Assembly (NCBI GenBank): GCA_903922745.1
Contig: CAIXVA010000038.1
Location: forward strand, 1-6,946
Direction: 5' to 3'
Origin: an uncultured Actinomycetes bacterium
GTDB taxonomy: Bacteria; Actinomycetota; Actinomycetes; Nanopelagicales; Nanopelagicaceae
DNA: 6,946 nt
Positions 1 to 4,930 of the stretch are shown one piece after another. The stretch's first letter is position 1; each line of letters begins with the position of its first letter. The notes beneath the pieces were generated by a model. It was not told the origin of the DNA, did not search any database, and worked only from the letters and a program-made list of their open reading frames with translations. Both the position numbers and the translations under genes were made by a program.

Positions 1-2814
1 CAGGGCCTCATTCTTGGCGTTGGAGCGATGGATTACCCAGCAGAGTTCCAGGGCGCAAGTGAGCAGACCCTGATAGAGATGGCTGTTAGCAAGGTAATTA
101 CCCTTACAAGCACATACGACCACCGCATTATTCAAGGCGCACAATCTGGTGATTTCTTGCGCCGCATGCACGAGTACTTGTTAGGCGCAGAAGGTTTCTA
201 CGATGAAATCTTTAGTTCTCTTCGTATTCCTTACGAGCCAATTCGCTGGGCAAAGGATTTTGCTTTCTCGCGTGATGAAGAAATCAGTAAGACCGCCCGT
301 GTTCAGCAGTTGATCCAGTCTTACCGAACATTCGGCCATTTGATGGCAGATGTCGACCCCCTTCAATACATTCAGCGCTCACATCCAGATCTAGATGTTG
401 TTACACATGGTTTGACGCTATGGGATCTTGATCGCGAATTTGCCACAGGTGGTTTTGGCGGCGAACGCTTCATGACTCTACGCAAGATTCTTGGCATATT
501 GCGTGATGCATACTGCCGTTCAGTTGGCGTTGAGTATATGTATATCCAAAATCGCGAAGAGCGCGAGTGGATTCAAACTCGTGTTGAAGTTGGATATGCC
601 AAGCTGCCTCGCGACGAACAATTGCGCGTCCTGCGCAAACTCAATAGTGCTGAGTCCTTTGAGTCATTCCTTCACACAAAGTTTGTTGGACAAAAGCGAT
701 TCTCACTTGAAGGTGGAGAATCTGTAATCCCACTTCTTGATGCAATTATTTTGTCAGCCGCAGAACGCGGACTGGATGAAGTCTGTATCGGAATGCCACA
801 CCGTGGTCGTCTGAACATTCTTGCAAATGTTGCCGGAAAATCAGCTGGTCAAATCTTTCAAGAATTCCAAGGTCACTACACAGAAAACCAGGTTCAAGGC
901 TCTGGCGATGTGAAGTACCACTTAGGAACATCAGGGGTATTCACAACTGATGCGGGCGCAACGACAAATGTGTATCTCGCAGCAAATCCATCTCACTTAG
1001 AGGCTGTAAACCCAGTATTAGAAGGCATTGTTCGTGCAAAGCAGGACCGCATGAATGTAAAGAATGCTTACTCCGTAATGCCAATTCTTATGCACGGAGA
1101 TGCATCATTTGCGGGTCAAGGTGTTAACGCCGAAGTTATGCAGTTAGCGGGCCTTCCTGGTTACCGTACTGGCGGCACAATTCATATTGTTATTAACAAC
1201 CAAGTTGGATTTACAACATCTCCACATGCGGCACGTACATCTGTGTACTCAACTGATTTCGCAAAGATCACACAAGCTCCGGTATTCCATGTAAATGGTG
1301 ATGATCCAGAAGCATGTGTTCGAGTCGCACGTTTGGCTTTTGAGTATCGTCAAGAATTCAACAAGGATGTTGTGATTGACATGGTTTGCTACCGCCGACG
1401 CGGACATAACGAAGGTGACGAGCCAAGCTTTACTCAACCATTGATGTACAAGATGATCGATGCAAAGCGTTCAACACGAACTTTGTATACCGAAGCACTT
1501 GTTGGTCGTGGTGATTTAACCCCTGAAGAAGCTGAAGGAATTGCAAACGATTACCAAACACAGCTCGAGTCAATATTTGCAGCTGTCAATAATATCGAGC
1601 CAGAACATGATGCAAATTTCAAGGCGCCTATTGCTCCAGAACCAGAAGCAATTAGTACTGCAATTTCTGAAAATCTTGCCCGCGAAATTGCTGCAACTCA
1701 ACTTGCGGTTCCTGAAGGCTTTAGCGTTCACCCTAAGTTAACTCCGCAACTTGCAAAGCGAGTTGAGTCTCTCAATGATGGAACAATCGACTGGTCTACC
1801 GGTGAAATGTTGGCATTTGGTTCACTTCTTAAAGAAGGTCACCCAATTCGTCTTGCTGGACAAGATGCCCGCCGTGGAACTTTCTCAAACCGTCATGCGG
1901 TAATCATTGATAAAGAAAATGGCAATGAGTGGACACCGCTTCGCGGACTTATTAGTGATGAAAACCAGTTCTTTGTTATCGACTCATTGCTCAGTGAATA
2001 CGCTGCTATGGGCTTTGAATATGGATACAGCCTTGAGCGCGAAGAAGCGTTAGTTCTTTGGGAAGGCCAGTTTGGAGATTTTGCCAACGGTGCTCAAACA
2101 ATTATTGATGAATTCATTTCATCGGCTCTTCAAAAGTGGGGCGAGCGATCTTCGGTTGTACTACTTCTTCCACATGGCTATGAAGGACAAGGACCAGATC
2201 ACTCTTCTGGACGCATTGAGCGATTCTTACAACTATGTGCAGAACAGAATATGACGGTCGCACAACCAGCAAGCCCGGCCAATTACTTCCACTTGCTTCG
2301 TTGGCACGCAAAGAATCCTGCGCGACGTCCGTTGGTTGTCTTTACACCTAAGTCAATGCTTCGCCTAAAGGCAGCTGCATCAAAACTAAGTGACTTTACA
2401 ACTGGATACTTCCAAGAAGTCATTGGAGATGATTCAGTACACAATGCTTCTCGTGTTATTTTCTGTTCAGGAAAGATTTATCACGACTTAGTAGCGGAGC
2501 GAACAAAGCTTGGTGAGACCGGAACTGCAATTGTTCGAGTTGAACTTTTGTATCCTCTTCCGGTTGATGAAATGGTTGCAGAAGCTAACAAGCATCCAAA
2601 TGCAAACCTGCTATGGGTTCAAGATGAACCTGCAAACCAAGGCCCATGGTCACACATTGCACTGCGCACATCTGAAGCACATGGTGGACATGGATTTGGT
2701 GCTCGCACCTTGCGTCGTATTTCTCGTCGCGCAACTGCTTCTCCTGCAACTGGAAGTCATCATTTGCACGAGGACGAGCAAAAAGCATTATTGCTCGAAG
2801 CCTTCACGCGCTAA
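1..2814 (+). CDS. kgd: Multifunctional 2-oxoglutarate decarboxylase/dehydrogenase E1 (Kgd/OdhA), 5'-truncated by window edge
   Basis: Thiamine-diphosphate enzyme that decarboxylates 2-oxoglutarate in the TCA cycle. In Actinobacteria it carries a fused E2-like acyltransferase domain and works with the E2/E3 of the pyruvate dehydrogenase complex in the cytoplasm. The frame is open from base 1 and reads through the ATG at 28, where GVGAMDYPAEFQGAS matches the middle of the family, so that ATG is internal. About 937 residues are present; full-length homologues are about 1,200-1,250, so roughly 300 N-terminal residues lie upstream. Fragment residues 1-60 are the end of the acyltransferase domain, with the family motif TSTYDHRIIQGA (His41). 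The E1 part follows: HRGR (267-270), NPSHLEAVNP, the ThDP motif starting GDASF (366-370) and ending NNQ (399-401), then the transketolase-like domain with HGYEGQGPDHSSGR (725-738) and a C-terminal DEPANQGPW. The stop is TAA. In related bacteria an FHA protein (GarA/OdhI) inhibits this enzyme; none is encoded here. Confidence 0.96.
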   Translation, partial: QGLILGVGAMDYPAEFQGASEQTLIEMAVSKVITLTSTYDHRIIQGAQSGDFLRRMHEYLLGAEGFYDEIFSSLRIPYEPIRWAKDFAFSRDEEISKTARVQQLIQSYRTFGHLMADVDPLQYIQRSHPDLDVVTHGLTLWDLDREFATGGFGGERFMTLRKILGILRDAYCRSVGVEYMYIQNREEREWIQTRVEVGYAKLPRDEQLRVLRKLNSAESFESFLHTKFVGQKRFSLEGGESVIPLLDAIILSAAERGLDEVCIGMPHRGRLNILANVAGKSAGQIFQEFQGHYTENQVQGSGDVKYHLGTSGVFTTDAGATTNVYLAANPSHLEAVNPVLEGIVRAKQDRMNVKNAYSVMPILMHGDASFAGQGVNAEVMQLAGLPGYRTGGTIHIVINNQVGFTTSPHAARTSVYSTDFAKITQAPVFHVNGDDPEACVRVARLAFEYRQEFNKDVVIDMVCYRRRGHNEGDEPSFTQPLMYKMIDAKRSTRTLYTEALVGRGDLTPEEAEGIANDYQTQLESIFAAVNNIEPEHDANFKAPIAPEPEAISTAISENLAREIAATQLAVPEGFSVHPKLTPQLAKRVESLNDGTIDWSTGEMLAFGSLLKEGHPIRLAGQDARRGTFSNRHAVIIDKENGNEWTPLRGLISDENQFFVIDSLLSEYAAMGFEYGYSLEREEALVLWEGQFGDFANGAQTIIDEFISSALQKWGERSSVVLLLPHGYEGQGPDHSSGRIERFLQLCAEQNMTVAQPASPANYFHLLRWHAKNPARRPLVVFTPKSMLRLKAAASKLSDFTTGYFQEVIGDDSVHNASRVIFCSGKIYHDLVAERTKLGETGTAIVRVELLYPLPVDEMVAEANKHPNANLLWVQDEPANQGPWSHIALRTSEAHGGHGFGARTLRRISRRATASPATGSHHLHEDEQKALLLEAFTR

Positions 2815-2845
2815 CTGGTGGAATAAGAGCCAAGCAATTATTACG

Positions 2846-2868
2846 AGCGCTTGACTGCGCTACTTTTT
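2846..2868 (+). terminator. Weak candidate terminator after kgd
   Basis: An inverted repeat AGCGC (2846-2850) / GCGCT (2857-2861) with a 6-nt loop is followed by AC and a run of five T (2864-2868). It starts 32 bp after the kgd stop and overlaps the last codons of the convergent sodX. The 5-bp stem is short, so it is only a plausible intrinsic terminator for plus-strand transcripts. On the minus strand no T run follows it. Confidence 0.35.
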
Positions 2869-3189
2869 GGTCCGGCTTTTCTTAAATCGCATCAAAACCA
2901 CACCAACAACCTCGTTTGCTGGAATCCATCCCCAGCTGCGTGAATCAGTGCTTTCTTCATTGTCACCCTGTACCCAGTAATTTCCTGCATGAAATTTCTG
3001 CACTCGTTTCACCAAAAAGATTCCTGGTCGTTCTTCGCGCTCAACAACTACAACCTTGCTTACAAGGGAATTTCCAACCGCCTCTAAACCTGGCGCGGAA
3101 TCTAGCCAGCTAACTAATAACCAGTCGCCGTCTCGGTATGCGGGAAGCATGGAGCCACCTGCAACCCTGACTGTACCAAATTTGCTCAC
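2860..3189 (-). CDS. sodX: Nickel-type superoxide dismutase maturation protease (SodX, S26 signal-peptidase-like)
   Basis: Small serine protease of the S26 (signal peptidase I / LexA-like) fold, expected to remove the propeptide of Ni-SOD so that the new N-terminal His can bind nickel. With the GTG start at 3189 the protein has 109 residues. It shows the nucleophile motif VRVAGGSMLP (Ser13), a hydrophobic DWLLVSWL strand, LVKRV with the likely catalytic Lys61, and the S26 box VQGDNEESTDSRSWG (73-87). There is no transmembrane segment, as expected for a cytosolic SodX rather than a secretory signal peptidase. The start is uncertain. The frame stays open to a GTG at 3276, but that would run 33 bp into sodN, where the encoded residues are simply the complement of the Ni-SOD N-terminus. 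TTG 3219 is another option. None has a strong ribosome-binding site. The gene is divergent from sodN, which supports the assignment; the family call itself is solid. Confidence 0.88.
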   Translation of the reverse strand: MSKFGTVRVAGGSMLPAYRDGDWLLVSWLDSAPGLEAVGNSLVSKVVVVEREERPGIFLVKRVQKFHAGNYWVQGDNEESTDSRSWGWIPANEVVGVVLMRFKKSRTKK

Positions 3190-3213
3190 GGGCGGTAGTC
3201 TCGCACCATAACC

Positions 3214-3230
3214 GAGCAATTTAGTGGCAA
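3214..3230 (+). promoter_or_regulatory. Putative Nur (nickel-responsive Fur-family) operator
   Basis: The sequence reads GAGCAA, five bases, TGGCAA. The consensus I recall for Streptomyces Nur is TTGCAA-N5-TTGCAA; this site matches 9 of 12 specified positions with exactly the 5-bp spacer, and GCAA is intact in both halves. Its place between the two divergent sod genes fits nickel-dependent control. No Nur gene is visible in the window and the match is imperfect, so this is a suggestion only. Confidence 0.3.
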
Positions 3231-3231
3231 T

Positions 3232-3237
3232 AGGGAG
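3232..3237 (+). promoter_or_regulatory. Ribosome-binding site of sodN
   Basis: AGGGAG lies 6 bp before the ATG at 3244. It is the clearest Shine-Dalgarno sequence in the window and fixes the sodN start; no other start codon in that frame lies nearby upstream. Confidence 0.75.
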
Positions 3238-3243
3238 AACAAA

Positions 3244-3633
3244 ATGTTTGCACCAAAGACAACTGTCTACGCACACTGCGATCTTCCATGTGGTGTTTAC
3301 GATCCAGCGCAGGCAAAGATTGAAGCGCTATCTGTAAAGGCATGCATGGAAAAGTACGCAGCTAATTCAGATGCAGATTTCCGCTCACGTTCAGTGGCGA
3401 TCAAGGAAGAGCGTTCACATCAGGTTAAGGAGCACCTATGGGTGCTGTGGACTGATTACTTCAAGGCTCCACACTTCGAGGCATACCCACAGTTGCACTC
3501 ATTGTTTAATGAGGCAACAAAGCTTGCAGGCGCTGCAGGCACAAAGGGAACTCAAGATGTTGCAGTTGCAGATTCATTGATCGCAAAGATCGATGAGATT
3601 GCAGAGATCTTTTGGGCTACCAAAAAAGCTTAG
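3244..3633 (+). CDS. sodN: Nickel-containing superoxide dismutase precursor (SodN)
   Basis: Ni-SOD dismutates superoxide to oxygen and hydrogen peroxide in the cytoplasm; characterised members are hexamers of four-helix bundles. The protein has 129 residues. The nickel hook HCDLPCGVYDPAQ begins at residue 11, so the propeptide is only the ten residues MFAPKTTVYA and the mature enzyme is about 119 residues, close to the Streptomyces form. Nickel ligands in mature numbering are His1, Cys2 and Cys6 (precursor His11, Cys12, Cys16), with Tyr9 also conserved. Further family blocks are visible: VIKEERSH-like VAIKEERSH, LWTDYFKAPHFEAYPQLH and the C-terminal IFWATKKA. The ATG has a good AGGGAG ribosome-binding site. 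Its maturation protease is encoded divergently next door. The stop codon overlaps that of the convergent thioesterase gene. The identification is very secure because the hook is unique to this family. Confidence 0.97.
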   Translation: MFAPKTTVYAHCDLPCGVYDPAQAKIEALSVKACMEKYAANSDADFRSRSVAIKEERSHQVKEHLWVLWTDYFKAPHFEAYPQLHSLFNEATKLAGAAGTKGTQDVAVADSLIAKIDEIAEIFWATKKA

Positions 3634-3642
3634 TTTTTATTT
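3610..3642. terminator. Weak, possibly bidirectional terminator between sodN and the thioesterase gene
   Basis: Two overlapping hairpins are possible. One is TTTTGG (3610-3615) / CCAAAA (3620-3625) with a GCTA loop. The other is AAAAA (within 3622-3627) / TTTTT (3634-3638) around the two stop codons. Read either way, a run of five or six T follows paired A residues, so it could end both convergent transcripts. The stems are AT-rich and weak. Confidence 0.3.
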
Positions 3643-4049
3643 ATATCCTGAACAAGATTAAGAGCAGCGGTGCGAGCGAGGAAAGATACTCGTTCCACCG
3701 TTGATCTTTTTATTAGGGCTGCTGCTATCTGGCGATCATGTTCATAGACTTCGCATTCGAAAGTTAACTCTTTTCCTTCAATTTCAATTACGCGTGAAGT
3801 ACCGCGAAGTTCAGCGCCAATACTGGCCGGTGAAAGTGAAATAAATTCAACGCTTATCGGGATTGTTGTCTCTTCAGGCTCTAAGAAAAGATCTAAAGAC
3901 AAGATTGCTGCATGCTCCATTAAGTTGATTAATAGCGATGGCGCGATGATTGGAAGATCACCAATACCAATTGCAACAGATGTGTCTCCAGGGCGCACGA
4001 CCATTTCAGTTAAACCAACAGCACCAATAACCTCTTCATCAGGATGCAT
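3630..4049 (-). CDS. Hotdog-fold thioesterase family protein (FlK-like)
   Basis: A 139-residue soluble protein resembling the actinobacterial thioesterase family related to fluoroacetyl-CoA thioesterase FlK, which hydrolyses acyl-CoA thioesters. Visible family features are GDTSVAIGIGDLPIIAPSLL (residues 21-40), the helix LMEHAA with Glu45, SPASIGAEL (73-81), the strand ELTFECEVYEHD (94-105) and a final segment ending VSFLAR. By manual alignment, the Thr usually before Pro in the ATP block is Pro37 here, and the active-site His before PxPxG is Ser71. Only the Glu of the FlK-type triad remains, so the substrate or even the activity may differ. The ATG at 4049 has a weak GGGG ribosome-binding site (4058-4061) and lies inside the end of a 28-codon ORF on the same strand. 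It converges on sodN with a 4-bp overlap. The substrate is unknown. Confidence 0.75.
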   Translation of the reverse strand: MHPDEEVIGAVGLTEMVVRPGDTSVAIGIGDLPIIAPSLLINLMEHAAILSLDLFLEPEETTIPISVEFISLSPASIGAELRGTSRVIEIEGKELTFECEVYEHDRQIAAALIKRSTVERVSFLARTAALNLVQDINKN

Positions 4050-4125
4050 AATTATTGCCCCGAGAATCTGACTCGAAGCGGACAGCAGTATCCGCTGAGT
4101 TCTCTTTAACTAGTTCTGTTGACAT
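4039..4125 (-). pseudogene. 28-codon ORF; possible 5' remnant of a SigR-type ECF sigma-factor gene
   Basis: Between SRAP and the thioesterase gene an ATG at 4125 opens a frame of 28 residues ending in TGA. Its central part, NSADTAVRFESDS (residues 9-21), resembles from memory the N-terminus of actinobacterial SigR/SigH sigma factors (pattern ESAxERxARFERDA). In Mycobacterium tuberculosis sigH-rshA lies on the same strand downstream of the SRAP gene, which fits. After residue 21 the similarity stops and the frame runs out across the thioesterase start. A TAGTGT -10-like hexamer lies 8 bp upstream, as for a leaderless start. It could instead be a true short leader peptide coupled to the thioesterase (11-bp overlap), or a chance ORF. 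Confidence 0.3.
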
Positions 4126-4133
4126 CGCGTAAA

Positions 4134-4139
4134 ACACTA
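4134..4139 (-). promoter_or_regulatory. Candidate -10 element upstream of the 28-codon ORF and thioesterase gene
   Basis: On the minus strand the hexamer TAGTGT fits the actinobacterial TANNNT form and ends 8 bp before the ATG at 4125. A transcript starting there would be nearly leaderless for the short ORF and give the thioesterase about a 77-nt leader. No -35 is recognisable, and the thioesterase may equally be read through from the SRAP gene, whose stop lies only 3 bp upstream of the hexamer. Confidence 0.3.
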
Positions 4140-4142
4140 TCG

Positions 4143-4886
4143 CTAAAAGAGGGTTTCTGGCTCTCCCAAAGGCGTTTCAACGGTTAACTCTTTTCCATTA
4201 TTTGCCACACTGTTTACCGCATCTGAAACTGGACGAGCGATCACGATGGATTCTGGGTGCTCAACGATCATTAAGGATTTCAATTCATTCACATCAGTAT
4301 TTCGGGGATTAAGCCATGACTCCCAACGATCAGGTGGCATAAAAACTGGCATGCGGCTATGAATACTTTCTAGCTCGCCTTGTGCTTCTTGCGTGATGAT
4401 CGATGCAGTTTCAATCACCTCGCCACTGGGCGCAGTCCAACTGCTCCAGATTCCTGCAATCGGAAGTTGCTGGCCATCTCGCGCAGAAATATAGAAAGGT
4501 TGTTTAGGTCGATATTGGCCTAGAGCAGTTGCCCACTCGTAATACCCAGATGCTGGAATCAAACAGCGTGTGGATCTAAATGCATTTCTAAATGTTGGTT
4601 TCTCATGAATAGATTCACTACGGGCGTTGATTGCTCGAGATTGCGAAGCTCGTGCTTCGTGCATATCTGTTAACCAGGGACCAATTAATCCCCATGACAC
4701 AGTTGCTAATGCCTTTTCACCCTTGGTGTCATTTCCAGTTCGGTCATTGGCACGAACAATATAAATTGGATTTGTTGGTGCGATATTCCAGTTGAATGGC
4801 AAAGAGCTTTGTGGCGAGGTACCACTTACCTCGAACTGCTCCATTAGTTCACGCATATCGGCTGTTTGCGCATAACGACCACACAT
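4143..4886 (-). CDS. SRAP-domain abasic-site processing protein (YedK/HMCES family)
   Basis: Members of this family bind single-stranded DNA and form a stable thiazolidine crosslink with abasic sites through Cys2, shielding them from cleavage and error-prone bypass. The 247-residue protein begins MCGRY, placing Cys2 at the N-terminus after Met removal. Family blocks appear in order: NIAPT (34-38), WGLIGPW (65-71), NARSE (87-91), CLIPASGYYEW (108-118, Glu117), and SIHSRMPVFMP (174-184, His176). The Cys, Asn, Glu and His of the active site are thus all present. Length is typical. The start must be this ATG, because Cys2 has to follow it. There is no Shine-Dalgarno sequence; a TACCCT hexamer ends 6 bp upstream, suggesting a leaderless transcript. 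It is divergent from aroA, an arrangement also found in other Actinobacteria. No LexA-type operator is visible, so SOS control is not supported here. Confidence 0.93.
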   Translation of the reverse strand: MCGRYAQTADMRELMEQFEVSGTSPQSSLPFNWNIAPTNPIYIVRANDRTGNDTKGEKALATVSWGLIGPWLTDMHEARASQSRAINARSESIHEKPTFRNAFRSTRCLIPASGYYEWATALGQYRPKQPFYISARDGQQLPIAGIWSSWTAPSGEVIETASIITQEAQGELESIHSRMPVFMPPDRWESWLNPRNTDVNELKSLMIVEHPESIVIARPVSDAVNSVANNGKELTVETPLGEPETLF

Positions 4887-4892
4887 AATTCA

Positions 4893-4898
4893 AGGGTA
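4893..4898 (-). promoter_or_regulatory. -10 element of the SRAP gene, leaderless architecture
   Basis: The minus-strand hexamer TACCCT fits TANNNT and is followed by exactly 6 bp before the ATG at 4886, so transcription would begin at or within a base or two of the start codon. The lack of any ribosome-binding site agrees with a leaderless mRNA. No clear -35 is seen. Confidence 0.5.
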
Positions 4899-4910
4899 TC
4901 GCAGGTATCG
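4895..4910. repeat. Direct repeat GGTATCG x2 in the SRAP/aroA intergenic region
   Basis: GGTATCG occurs at 4895-4901 and again at 4904-4910, a 9-bp period, in a gap of only 44 bp. The first copy overlaps the SRAP -10 and the second lies 8 bp before the aroA -10. It could be a regulator site acting on both genes or chance; I recognise no known operator. Confidence 0.5.
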
Positions 4911-4918
4911 GCACGGGT

Positions 4919-4924
4919 TAGAAT
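4919..4924 (+). promoter_or_regulatory. -10 element of aroA, leaderless architecture
   Basis: TAGAAT matches TATAAT at five of six positions and is followed by 6 bp before the ATG at 4931, so the mRNA would start at about the first base of the start codon. AAGG (4925-4928) lies only 2 bp before the ATG, too close to act as a normal ribosome-binding site. No good -35 is seen 17 bp upstream. Confidence 0.55.
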
Positions 4925-4930
4925 AAGGCG

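Larger units (their letters stand above)
3190..3243. promoter_or_regulatory. Divergent sodX/sodN control region
   Basis: These 54 bp separate the chosen sodX start from the sodN ATG and must hold much of both promoters. Candidate -10 hexamers overlap back to back: CATAAC (3207-3212) for sodN, with TTGCTC (3182-3187) as a loose -35 at 19 bp, and TATGGT (complement of 3205-3210) for sodX. None is close to consensus at ideal spacing, so the exact start sites are not supported. A Nur-like half-site pair lies just downstream of the sodN -10 candidate. Confidence 0.4.

Noticed and set aside
28..28. ATG at 28 as the true kgd start
   Set aside because: The frame is open to base 1 and the residues before and after it match the inside of the acyltransferase domain, so the gene starts upstream of the window.
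121..141. Acyltransferase motif DHRIIQGA, with Gln where E2 enzymes have Asp, as a lost active site
   Set aside because: This wording is what I recall as normal for Kgd/OdhA proteins, not a defect of this copy.
2510..2854. 114-codon plus-strand frame across the end of kgd
   Set aside because: It overlaps well-conserved kgd codons in another frame, is rich in Cys, Leu and His without domain features, and has no start signal.
3190..3276. sodX extended to GTG 3276
   Set aside because: It would run through the sodN ribosome-binding site and 33 bp of sodN coding sequence; the extra residues resemble no SodX N-terminus and mirror the constrained Ni-SOD codons.
4832..4852. GAAC...GTTC as a LexA box near the SRAP gene start
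   Set aside because: The arms are 10 bp apart instead of the 4 bp of the actinobacterial SOS box, and the site lies inside the coding sequence.
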